The translations under genes were made by a program, and so were the position numbers. The notes under the pieces were generated by a model. The model ran no database searches, was not told the origin of the DNA, and saw nothing but the letters and a program-made list of their open reading frames with translations. From Aldehydirespirator sp965116865 (GTDB taxonomy: Bacteria; Actinomycetota; Acidimicrobiia; Acidimicrobiales; Aldehydirespiratoraceae): a stretch of 64,000 bases of DNA. The DNA is taken from the NCBI GenBank assembly GCA_965116865.1, contig OZ220727.1, positions 2,852,001-2,916,000 on the forward strand, read 5' to 3'. The stretch's first letter is position 1; each line of letters begins with the position of its first letter. Shown here piece after piece: positions 34,193 to 41,904 of the stretch.

Positions 34193-34870
34193 TCAGGCTC
34201 CGGGCTGGCCGATCGGCTTGCGCATCAGCAGCCGCCCCCGGTCGCACTGCACCGTGACGGTGACGTTGGCAGCGTCTGCTGCCTCCTTGAAGCGGTCCGC
34301 GGCAGCCACCGCGATGGCGGACTCGTCGGTGCGCCTGACCTCCACCTCCAGGCAGCCGCCGTGTACTCGGAACACGCACTCGAGGGCAGCGTCGTCTTCG
34401 GTGGGTGGCATGAGGAGCAATTCGGTTGGGGTCGTCTCGGCTGGGGTGTCAGTGGCTGGTTGGTCGTTTTCGGCGGGTGGCATGAGGAGCAGCTCGGTTG
34501 GGGTCGTCTCGGCTGGGGTGTCAGTGGCTGGTTGGTCGTTTTCGGCGGGCGGCATGAGGAGCAGCTCGGTTGGGGTCGTCTCGGCTGGGGTGTCAGTGGC
34601 TGGTTGGTCGTTTTCGGCGGGCGGCATGAGGAGCAGCTCGGTTGGGGTCGTCTCGGCTGGGGTGTCAGTGGCTGGTTGGTCGTTTTCGGCGGGCGGCATG
34701 AGGAGCAGCTCGGCGGCTTCGTTCATGGCTGCCCGGAGCTCGTCGATCTCGGTGAACGACATTCCCTGCCGGAGCGCCACCGCGGCGGCGCCGACCCGCA
34801 CGACTCCGGCGTAGTCGGTCGAGGCCGGGACTCTCAGGACGATCTCGTCGTCGGCGAGCGCTTCGCCCAC
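34193..34870 (-). CDS. HATPase (anti-sigma-factor-like) domain protein split by 24-residue repeats
   Basis: 225 residues, GTG start. N-terminal EIVLRVPASTDYAGVVRVG, then SFTEIDELRAAMNEAAELLL, and C-terminal LECVFRVHGGCLEVEVR resemble the RsbW/HATPase_c_2 fold of small anti-sigma kinases. Between the N-box helix and the next strand sits a 24-residue unit (ELLLMPPAENDQPATDTPAE-TTPT) repeated four times with a fifth partial end. The insertion is the protein copy of the 72-bp array at 34392-34713. The N-box is incomplete (MNEAAE), so ATP binding is uncertain. No sigma factor gene is adjacent. Confidence 0.62.
   Translation of the reverse strand: MGEALADDEIVLRVPASTDYAGVVRVGAAAVALRQGMSFTEIDELRAAMNEAAELLLMPPAENDQPATDTPAETTPTELLLMPPAENDQPATDTPAETTPTELLLMPPAENDQPATDTPAETTPTELLLMPPAENDQPATDTPAETTPTELLLMPPTEDDAALECVFRVHGGCLEVEVRRTDESAIAVAAADRFKEAADAANVTVTVQCDRGRLLMRKPIGQPGA
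34392..34713. repeat. 72-bp R-S array with five repeats, in frame in a gene
   Basis: R of about 34 bp (TCGTTTTCGGCGGGTGGCAT..., ending AGCAGCTCGG) begins at 34392, 34464, 34536, 34608 and 34680, with four near-identical 38-bp spacers between. The array ends on an R, not on a full unit. Confidence 0.9.
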
Positions 34871-34984
34871 GTCTCAAGACTGCCACGATTCGCCCGACGC
34901 TCGCGGCATCGTCGCTGTGGATATCTTGAGCCCGCGCGGCCCGGACGCGATTCCGCGCACGGATTAGCGCAACATGCAGGGAGT

Positions 34985-35520
34985 CTGGCCCGGGCGGCTC
35001 GCGAGCGAAGCGCCGCACCACGGTGCCTGAGGCCACGCCCGAAACGTTTGGCCCGGGCGGCTCGCGAGCGAAGCGAACAGGAGCGGGTGCGGTGCCGCTG
35101 CGGTGTGACGGCTTCGCTCGCTGAGGGTTGTTTGCGGGCTGGGCTGTTCGGTGGTTGTGCAGTTGGCTGAGGGTTGGCGGGCTGGGCTGTTCGGTGGGTG
35201 CCGGTGGTGCAGCGGCGTGCGTCGTCGACCGCCTGCTCGGGTTGTTGGCGGGCTGGGCTGTTCGGGGGGTGCCGGTAGCCTGCTCGGGTTGTTGGCGGGC
35301 TGGGTTGTTCGGTGGGTGCCGGTGGTGCAGCGGCGTGCGTCGTCGACCGCCTGCTCGGGTTGTTGGCGGGCTGGGCTGTTCGGGGGGTGCCGGTAGCCTG
35401 CTCGGGTTGTTGGCGGGCTGGGTTGTTCGGTGGGTGCCGGTGGTGCAGCGGCGTGCGTCGTCGACCGCCTGCTCGGGTTGTTGGCGGGCTGGGCTGCTCG
35501 GGGGGCGCCGGTAGCCTGCT
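34985..35520. repeat. Dispersed elements and a compound array upstream of lysC
   Basis: The 655-bp gap 34871-35525 has no convincing gene. Two copies of the dispersed GC-rich element (GCCCGGGCGGCTCGCGAGCG) lie at about 34989 and 35049. From about 35125 to 35520 a repeat of about 38 bp (GGGTTGTTGGCGGGCTGGGC..., ending GTGCCGGT) recurs with alternating spacings of 71 and 47 bp, a 118-bp super-unit. The last repeat ends about 15 bp before the lysC GTG. Confidence 0.8.
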
Positions 35521-35525
35521 CGGCT

Positions 35526-36764
35526 GTGACGTTCGTGGTGGAGAAGTTCGGCGGCACTTCGGTGGCCGACCCCGACCGGATACGGGTCGTGGCCGACCAT
35601 GTGGCGCGCCGCCGTAGCCGTGGCGACGAGATCGTGCTGGTCGTCTCAGCCATGGGAAGCGAGACCGACCAGCTGCTGCGTATGGCCTCGGTTGTGGCTG
35701 CCGACCCGCCCGGCCGCGAGGTCGACATGCTCATAACCGGAGGCGAACGCAAGGCCTGCGCGCTCACAGCGATGGCGCTCAGCGATCTGGGGGTGCCGGC
35801 CGCGTCGTTCACCGGCAGCCAGGCCGGGTTCCGCACCGACTCCTGCCACACAGGCGCCAAGATCGTCGGCATAGCGCCGGTCCGTGTCACCGAGGCCCTC
35901 GCCCGTGGCACGGTTCCGGTGGTGGGCGGATCCCAGGGGGTGTCGGGCGACGGGGACGTGACGTTCTTCGGTCGGGGAGGCTCCGACACGACCGCGGTCG
36001 CTTTGGCCCACGCCCTCGGCGCGGACTGCTGTGAGATCTACACCGACGTGCCCGGAGTGCTCAGCGCCGACCCTCGGATCGTGCCGGTGGCACGGCGCAT
36101 GGACGTGATCTCGTTCGACGAGTTGTTGGAGATGACCGCCAGCGGCTGCCCCAAGCCGGCCATGCGGGCGGTGGAGCTGGCCAGGACCTACAGCGTGGAG
36201 CTGCGGGTGAGGTCCGCGTTCAGCTGGATGCCTGGCACGATAGTCACCGGGGAGGAAGCCATGGAGCACGCCATAATCTCGGCCGTCACGCACGACGCCA
36301 CCGAAGCGAAGATGACCGTCTCGGGGGTCGCGGACCGGCCCGGGGTGGCGGGCAGCCTCTTCCGGGCGCTGGCTGAGAGCGACGTGAACGTGGACGTGAT
36401 CGTGCAGAACGTGTCGAGCCGGGGCGTGACCGACATAAGTGTCACCGTCCCGCGGGCGCAGCTGGACACGGCGCGCGCCGTGGCTCGGGGACTGATCGAT
36501 GATCTGGGCGCCGACGACGTCTCCGCCGACGACGACATCGCACGGGTGAGCCTGATCGGGGCCGGCATGCAGACCAACCCGGGTGTCGCGGCACGGATGT
36601 TCGAGACGCTGGCCGCTGCCGGCATCAACATCGAGATGATCTCCACGTCCGCCATCCGCATCTCGTGCGTGGTCCGGGCCGGAGACATGGAGAGGGCCGT
36701 CGGCGCGCTGCACGAGTCGTTCGAGCTCGACAAGGACCCCGTCGACCGCATCAGCGTCTATTGA
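35526..36764 (+). CDS. lysC: Aspartate kinase
   Basis: 412 residues from GTG 35526. First step of the Lys/Met/Thr pathway: phosphorylates aspartate. Seen: KFGGTSVADPDRI, the substrate loop TGGERKACALTAMAL, GRGGSDTTAVALAHAL and the C-terminal pair of ACT domains (SGVADRPGVAGSLFRAL, GAGMQTNPGVAARMFETL) for feedback control. In many actinobacteria an internal start gives a separate beta subunit; this was not resolved here. asd follows in the same direction. Confidence 0.96.
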   Translation: MTFVVEKFGGTSVADPDRIRVVADHVARRRSRGDEIVLVVSAMGSETDQLLRMASVVAADPPGREVDMLITGGERKACALTAMALSDLGVPAASFTGSQAGFRTDSCHTGAKIVGIAPVRVTEALARGTVPVVGGSQGVSGDGDVTFFGRGGSDTTAVALAHALGADCCEIYTDVPGVLSADPRIVPVARRMDVISFDELLEMTASGCPKPAMRAVELARTYSVELRVRSAFSWMPGTIVTGEEAMEHAIISAVTHDATEAKMTVSGVADRPGVAGSLFRALAESDVNVDVIVQNVSSRGVTDISVTVPRAQLDTARAVARGLIDDLGADDVSADDDIARVSLIGAGMQTNPGVAARMFETLAAAGINIEMISTSAIRISCVVRAGDMERAVGALHESFELDKDPVDRISVY

Positions 36765-36879
36765 CCCCCGACATTCGGTCCGGAGTCGTCGTCGGGCGGC
36801 AGGAGGTTGCTGTGTTGCCGGTTCCGACGGCTGGGGGGCTGACGGCAGAGAGCCCGAGCGAACAGGCGCGAGCGACATG

Positions 36880-37150
36880 GCGGACACGGGCGAGACCGTG
36901 GCCCGAGCGGCCCGCGAGCGCAGCGAACAGCGGCGGGAATGGCACCGTTGCGACACGACGGGCTCACTACGATCCGCGCTCGCTGTCGGGTGGACCCTGC
37001 GTCGGGAGTTCGCGGCCGGCAGTTGCCGCGGCTCGGCCCCGGCGCCGCGGGCGCCGTCTCGGGAGTTCCGGGCTGCCCGACCGGGCAGGGGATGCTGGAC
37101 CAGCTGACCGACAGGCGCCGCGGGTGCCGTCTCGGGAGTTCCGGGCTGCC
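36880..37150. repeat. Dispersed element plus R-S-R duplication upstream of asd
   Basis: The 445-bp gap 36765-37209 contains a full copy of the dispersed GC-rich element (CGTGGCCCGAGCGGCCCGCG at about 36896) and an R-S-R pair: a 37-bp repeat (GGCGCCGCGGGCGCCGTCTC..., one mismatch, ending GGGCTGCC) at 37041 and 37114, 36-bp spacer, pitch 73. The second repeat ends 59 bp before the asd ATG. Nothing else recognisable. Confidence 0.82.
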
Positions 37151-37209
37151 GATTCGGGTTGGGGGCGTCGCGGCTGGGCGGCTCACATGCGCCGGTAGCC
37201 TGCAGCCTC

Positions 37210-38226
37210 ATGGATGTCGGCGTTGTCGGTGCGACCGGCCAGGTGGGCGGGGTGATGCGGACCCTGCTGGACGAGCGCGACTTCCCGGTGGACGGGTTGC
37301 GGTTCTTCGCTTCGGCGCGCTCGGCCGGGCGCATGTTGCATTGGCGGGACCGGGCTGTCGTGGTCGAGGACGCAGCCGCGGCCGACTACTCCGGCCTGGA
37401 TGTGTGCCTGTTCTCTGCCGGGGCCACCACCAGCCGGGCCTTGGCGGAGCGGGTGGCGGCGGCCGGGGCGGTGGTGATCGACAACTCCTCGGCGTGGCGG
37501 CGCGATCCAGGCGTGCCGCTGGTGGTCTCGGAGGTCAACCCGCACGCGCTGGGGGCGGTTCCCAAGGGCATCGTGGCCAACCCCAACTGCACGACGATGG
37601 TGGCCATGCCCCCGCTCAAGCGTCTCGACGCAGAGGCGGGCCTGGCCGCGATGGTCGTCTCCACCTACCAGGCAGTCTCAGGCGCGGGCCTGGCCGGGGT
37701 GGACGAACTGCACGAGCAGGTGCGGAAGGCCGGCGACGACGCGCCGTCGCTGGCCTTCGACGGCGGCGCGGCCGGCTTGCAGGCCGGCGAGAAGTTCTCT
37801 GAGCCGATCGCCTTCAACGTGATCCCGCTGGCGGGCTCGCTGGCCGGCGACGGCACCGGCGAGACCGACGAGGAGCAGAAGCTCGCCCACGAGAGCCGCA
37901 AGATCTTGGAGTTGCCCGATCTGGCGGTGGCAGCCACCTGTGTGCGGGTGCCGGTGTACTGCGGCCATTCCTTGTCGATCAGCGCGTCGTTCGAGCGCCC
38001 TATCAGTCCCGAGCAGGCAGCTGAGGCGCTGTCCGACGCGCCGGGCGTGGTGTTGACCGATGTTCCCACCCCGCTCGAGGCCGCCGGCGCCGACCCGTCC
38101 TACGTCGGTCGCATCCGCCGCGACCCGACCCGCCCCCACGGCCTGTCGCTGTTCGTGACGGGCGACAACCTCCGCAAAGGCGCCGCCCTGAACGCAATCC
38201 AGATCGCCGAGACAATGGCCGGATAG
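37210..38226 (+). CDS. asd: Aspartate-semialdehyde dehydrogenase
   Basis: 338 residues from ATG 37210. Reduces aspartyl phosphate made by LysC. Seen: GVVGATGQVGGVMRTLLDE (NADP-binding), FSAGATTSRALAE, VIDNSSAWRRDPGVPLVVSE, the catalytic Cys in VANPNCTTM and a later RVPVYCGHSLSI with the active-site His. Normal length for the family. Confidence 0.96.
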   Translation: MDVGVVGATGQVGGVMRTLLDERDFPVDGLRFFASARSAGRMLHWRDRAVVVEDAAAADYSGLDVCLFSAGATTSRALAERVAAAGAVVIDNSSAWRRDPGVPLVVSEVNPHALGAVPKGIVANPNCTTMVAMPPLKRLDAEAGLAAMVVSTYQAVSGAGLAGVDELHEQVRKAGDDAPSLAFDGGAAGLQAGEKFSEPIAFNVIPLAGSLAGDGTGETDEEQKLAHESRKILELPDLAVAATCVRVPVYCGHSLSISASFERPISPEQAAEALSDAPGVVLTDVPTPLEAAGADPSYVGRIRRDPTRPHGLSLFVTGDNLRKGAALNAIQIAETMAG

Positions 38227-38228
38227 CC

Positions 38229-38338
38229 CGTGTTGCGGCGACGCCGAATCCGTTGTCGGCGGCGGTGGTGGTGTCCAATAGCGTCATCGGCATCGTCCAA
38301 GCGTGTTGCGGCGACGCCGAATCCGTTGCCGGCGACGG
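38229..38338. repeat. R-S-R duplication between asd and the DMT transporter
   Basis: A repeat of 33-37 bp (CGTGTTGCGGCGACGCCGAA, then TCCGTTG) at 38229 and 38302 with one early mismatch, spacer of about 36-40 bp, pitch 73. It fills the gap between the convergent asd and transporter genes. Confidence 0.85.
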
Positions 38339-38339
38339 G

Positions 38340-39185
38340 CTACGGCTGCTGTTCGCTGTCGGGGGGTCTGCTGCCGACGATGGCGGCGATGACGAGGCCG
38401 ATGCCGATCGTCTCCTGGATGCTGGGCGCCTGAGCGAGGGCGGCCAGTCCGACCACGGTGGCTGTGGCGGGCAGCAGGGCCTGCAGCAGGGCGAAGCTGT
38501 GGGGGTCGATCTGGCGCATCACTGACTGGTCGATGCGGTAGGGGATGACGTTGGACAGCAGCCCCGTCGTGACGCCCAGCGCGAGCACCAGCGGGGCGTC
38601 GAGCGCATCCGCGACCGCCGGGGCGCCGAACCCGCCGATGGCGACCGCGCCGACGAGCATCCCGAGTCCCAGGCCGTCGACTGAGGCCGGACTGCGGGCC
38701 ACCCGGTGGCCGAGCAGGATGTAGCCGGCCCAGAACGCGCCGGCCAGCAGCGCGAACGTCACCCCGCGGGCGGTGCCCTCGGCCTCCACCCCGGCCAGGA
38801 CCACCACGCCGGCTACGGCCAGCACCAGCGCCCCCGCCGAGCGCAGGGTGCGAGTTCCGAGCGCGGCCACCGCCACCGGTCCGATGAACTCGATGGCCAC
38901 CGCGTTGCCGAGCGGCAGCGTTTCCATCGCCAGGTAGAAGCACAGGTTCATGGCGGCCAGCGACACCCCGAAGGCGGCGGCCCTCCCCAACACGGACCGC
39001 TGGAAGCGCCGTCGCCACGAGCGTCGCAGCAGCACGATCATCGCGCCCGCGCCCAGCACCCTCAGCAGCGCCACCCCGCTCGGCGCCAACTCGTCGAACA
39101 GCGTTGCGGCCACGGCCGCGCCCAGGTACTGCGATACCGCCCCGACCATGAACAGCGCCTCCGGCGGGAGCGCCCGGGGACGCAT
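38340..39185 (-). CDS. EamA/DMT-family exporter (RhtA-like)
   Basis: 281 residues from ATG 39185, ten hydrophobic helices in two EamA halves. Seen: GAVSQYLGAAVAATLFDEL, AAMNLCFYLAMETLPLGNAV, AIEFIGPVAVAALGTR and the second half VIPYRIDQSVMRQI. This pattern fits the RhtA threonine/homoserine exporter group. A link to the adjacent lysC-asd pathway is attractive but inferred. Longer upstream in-frame extension would overlap the divergent flavin reductase, so it was rejected. Confidence 0.9.
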   Translation of the reverse strand: MRPRALPPEALFMVGAVSQYLGAAVAATLFDELAPSGVALLRVLGAGAMIVLLRRSWRRRFQRSVLGRAAAFGVSLAAMNLCFYLAMETLPLGNAVAIEFIGPVAVAALGTRTLRSAGALVLAVAGVVVLAGVEAEGTARGVTFALLAGAFWAGYILLGHRVARSPASVDGLGLGMLVGAVAIGGFGAPAVADALDAPLVLALGVTTGLLSNVIPYRIDQSVMRQIDPHSFALLQALLPATATVVGLAALAQAPSIQETIGIGLVIAAIVGSRPPDSEQQP

Positions 39186-39209
39186 CAGGCGCCCCGATAG
39201 GGTGAGCGG

Positions 39210-39707
39210 GTGGCACTCGACGACCAGCTCGTGAACCGGCTCACGTGGAAGATCCCCAACGCTTTGGCGTTGATCGGGTCGCGCTCGGGCGACGAGCGCA
39301 ACGGCATGACCGCGAGCTGGATCACGCAGTTGTCGATGGAGCCAGTACTCATAGGTGTCGGGGTGGACAATACGGCAGTCACGCACCGTCTCATCTCCGA
39401 GGGCGGCTCGTTCACCGTCAACCTGTGGGACGCGGACGACGCCCGGGTGTTCGTCAAGTTCTCCAAGCCCGCCGCCTGCACTGACGGCGCCCTCAACGGC
39501 CGGGCCGTCAAGGAGGCCTCCACCGGCGCTCCGGTGTTCGTCGAGGCCATCGCCTGGATGGACTGCGAGGTGCGTCACAAGATCGACCTCGGCACTCACA
39601 CCCTGTTCATCGGCGAGCTGGTGGACGGCGACATCCAGGTCGACGAGGCCCGCTCCGCCTCCATGAGCGACACCCGCATGAAGTACGGAGGCGTCAAGCG
39701 CCACTGA
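39210..39707 (+). CDS. Flavin reductase-like FMN-binding protein
   Basis: 165 residues, GTG start, 24 bp from the divergent DMT gene. The flavin_reduct domain is evident: NALALIGSRSGDERNGMTAS, WITQLSMEPVLIGVGVDN, SEGGSFTVNLW and the C-terminal THTLFIGELVDGDI. Such proteins either supply reduced flavin to monooxygenases or bind FMN as a single component. No partner monooxygenase is adjacent. Confidence 0.9.
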   Translation: MALDDQLVNRLTWKIPNALALIGSRSGDERNGMTASWITQLSMEPVLIGVGVDNTAVTHRLISEGGSFTVNLWDADDARVFVKFSKPAACTDGALNGRAVKEASTGAPVFVEAIAWMDCEVRHKIDLGTHTLFIGELVDGDIQVDEARSASMSDTRMKYGGVKRH

Positions 39708-39840
39708 CCCCATACACAGCATCGACTGCCAGACGAGTTCCGCCGGACCGATTCACGCAGACGCTGCTGTTTCGCACGGACTGGTGGACGGCGGCCGCTC
39801 CGGCAGGTCCGTCCGGTTGTGGCGGCCGGACCGATGCAGC

Positions 39841-40160
39841 GTTGCGAGATCGGAGACTGGCGTCCAATCCTGTTTCCGGTCGCCGCTGTCGCGCTGGTAG
39901 ACGAGCACCGGGTTGCGAGATCGGAGACTGGTGTCCAATCCTGTTTCCGGTCGCCGCTGTCGCGCTGGTAGACGAGCACCGGGTTGCGAGATCGGGGACT
40001 GGTGTCCAATCCTGTTTCCGGTCGCCGCTGTCGCGCTGGTAGACGAGCACCGGGTTGCGAGATCGGGGACTGGTGTCCAATCCTGTTTCCGGTCGCCGCT
40101 GTCGCGCTGGTAGACGAGCACCGGGTTGCGAGATCGGGGACTGGTGTCCAATCCTGTTTC
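39841..40160. repeat. CRISPR-like array: five 36-bp repeats, four identical 35-bp spacers
   Basis: Repeats begin at 39841, 39912, 39983, 40054 and 40125, pitch 71. R is 36 bp (GTTGCGAGATCGGAGACTGG, then TGTCCAATCCTGTTTC) with only single-base variation. All four spacers are the same (CGGTCGCCGCTGTCGCGCTG, then GTAGACGAGCACCGG). The 567-bp gap 39708-40274 has no other content. Identical spacers and absence of cas genes argue against a working immune array. Confidence 0.88.
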
Positions 40161-40274
40161 GCTGCGCTGGTCTTGCGCCACACGGAGGGGTGCGGGTGCT
40201 CATTGCAGTTGTCGATCCAGGAGTCGGCACTCGATGCGCTGCAGCCGGGTGCGCGGCCGCGGTAGCGTCACCGG

Positions 40275-40988
40275 ATGCGACTGCTCGTGTTTCAGCACAT
40301 CGACTGTGAGCATCCCGGCCGTCTGCGCGACTTCCTGAGGGCCGACGGCAACGAGTGGACCGCGGTGCAACTCGACGAGGGCGAGCCCATCCCGCCGCTG
40401 GAGGACTACGACGCCATGTGGGTGATGGGCGGTCCGATGGACGTGTGGGACGTGGAGGAGCACTCGTGGCTGGTGCCCGAGAAGCGGGCCATCCGCCGCT
40501 GGGTGCGGGAACTGCGGAAGCCGTTCCTGGGGGTCTGCCTCGGTCATCAGATGCTGGCCGACGCTCTGGGAGGGACCTGCGGCCCGCAGCGCCCGCCCGA
40601 GATCGGCGTGCTGCCGGTCGAGCTGACGCCGGAGGGCCGCAGCGACCCGATCTTCGATCAGATGCCCGACCGGCAGCACGCGCTCCAGTGGCACTCGGTG
40701 GCTGTGGCCCAGCCGCCGGAGGACGCGGTGGTGCTGGCCAGCTCGCCGGTGTGCCGGGTGCAGGCCATGCGGGTGGGGCCCTGCGCCTGGTCGGTGCAGT
40801 ACCATGTGGAGGTCGAGGACGACACCGTCCGCAACTGGGGTGCCATCGACGCCTACCGCCAGGCCTTGGAGTCGGTGCTCGGCGAGGACTCTGTCGATGC
40901 TCTCGCTGCCGACGCCGACCGCCACATGGAAGGCTTCGTGGCCGACGCCGAGCAGCTCTATCGCAACTTCATGTCCGCCGTCGGGTAG
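40275..40988 (+). CDS. Class I glutamine amidotransferase-like protein
   Basis: 237 residues. GATase1 fold: oxyanion strand DAMWVMGGPMDVWD near residue 45, nucleophile Cys in PFLGVCLGHQMLADALGG near residue 93, and a catalytic His in AWSVQYHVEVEDDT. Related to GMP-synthase-like stand-alone amidotransferases that act on small gamma-glutamyl or amide compounds. The usual Glu after the His is displaced (HVEVE). Substrate unknown. Confidence 0.9.
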   Translation: MRLLVFQHIDCEHPGRLRDFLRADGNEWTAVQLDEGEPIPPLEDYDAMWVMGGPMDVWDVEEHSWLVPEKRAIRRWVRELRKPFLGVCLGHQMLADALGGTCGPQRPPEIGVLPVELTPEGRSDPIFDQMPDRQHALQWHSVAVAQPPEDAVVLASSPVCRVQAMRVGPCAWSVQYHVEVEDDTVRNWGAIDAYRQALESVLGEDSVDALAADADRHMEGFVADAEQLYRNFMSAVG

Positions 40989-41378
40989 TTCGTCGCGAGT
41001 TTGCTGCCTGCGCCGGATCCGTCGGTGCTGCCGACCCAGCGGTGCATTGTGCGGCATGGGTGGAGTGTTGCTTGCGGTGTCACCTGCCTGTGGATACTTC
41101 ACCAGTCCCGAGTTTGTCGGTTGTCTCCCGTTCGGGCAGGTCGGATGGGGCGCGCTGGTTGGGTGTTTCGACTGCATCCGTGGTTGGAGGCCCGGGGGCG
41201 GGGTCAGTCGATGTCGGTTTTGTCCCAGTTGCGGGTGTCGGCTCCGATGGCGGTCCTCTCAAACACGTACCAGCCCGGCAAGGACTGCAGCTGGGCACCA
41301 GTGGCGGTTCTCGACGGAGGATGCATCACGGAACCCGTGACTGCGACAGTGCCGCGCCGTCGCAGTCGGATCGCATCA

Positions 41379-41828
41379 TCAGTCGCCGCGCCGACTTGGG
41401 CGGGTCGACTGCACGGCTTCCTGGACTCGGTCCGCGGCGGCCTCGGGGTCCTCGTGCTCCCAGAAGCGCAGCACCGTCCATCCGGCCTGCTGGAGGTAGG
41501 CGTTGGTCTCGTTGTCGCGCTCGACGTTGCGCGCGATCTTGTCCGCCCAGTACTGGGAGTTCGTGGCTGGCTGGGTGTGATGGTCGGGGCACCCGTGCCA
41601 GTAGCAGCCGTCGACGAACACGGCGATGCGGGTCTTGCGCAGGACCAGATCGGCGGTGCGGGGAAGCTCCGGCTGGGGCCGCACCGACACCCGGAACCTG
41701 ATGCCTCGCCGATGCACGGCGGATCGCACCGCCATCTCGGGCTTGGTGTCGCGGCTGCGGTTTCCCTGCATCGACTTGCGGGTCGCCGACGACGAAGCCC
41801 ATGACTCGCTCCCGGAGTCCGCTCCCAC
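41379..41828 (-). CDS. vsr: Very short patch repair endonuclease (Vsr)
   Basis: 149 residues. Nicks T:G mismatches that arise by deamination of 5-methylcytosine. Seen: NRSRDTKPEMAVRSAVHRRG, IRFRVSVRPQPELPRTADLV with the catalytic Asp, IAVFVDGCYWHGCPDHH (zinc-binding Cys/His), YWADKIARNVERDNETNAYL and VLRFWEHEDPEAAADRV. Normal length. It lies inside the remains of an IS1634-like transposase gene and replaces about 60 codons of it. No dcm-type cytosine methylase is adjacent. Confidence 0.93.
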   Translation of the reverse strand: MGADSGSESWASSSATRKSMQGNRSRDTKPEMAVRSAVHRRGIRFRVSVRPQPELPRTADLVLRKTRIAVFVDGCYWHGCPDHHTQPATNSQYWADKIARNVERDNETNAYLQQAGWTVLRFWEHEDPEAAADRVQEAVQSTRPSRRGD

Positions 41829-41904
41829 ACCCCGGACCGTAACGGCCGAGCGCGGTGAGTGCTGACACCGGCCGTCTGAAGCCTGCAGGCCGCCGGACTG
41901 TGCA

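Noticed and set aside
34665..35600. Long minus-strand open frames of Pro/Thr/Asn-rich repeats upstream of lysC
   Set aside because: They are read entirely from the repeat array and overlap the lysC start on the opposite strand; the high GC content keeps several frames open by chance.
39841..40160. Functional CRISPR array
   Set aside because: All four spacers are identical, no cas genes or leader are present, and the same geometry with other repeats occurs at many loci.
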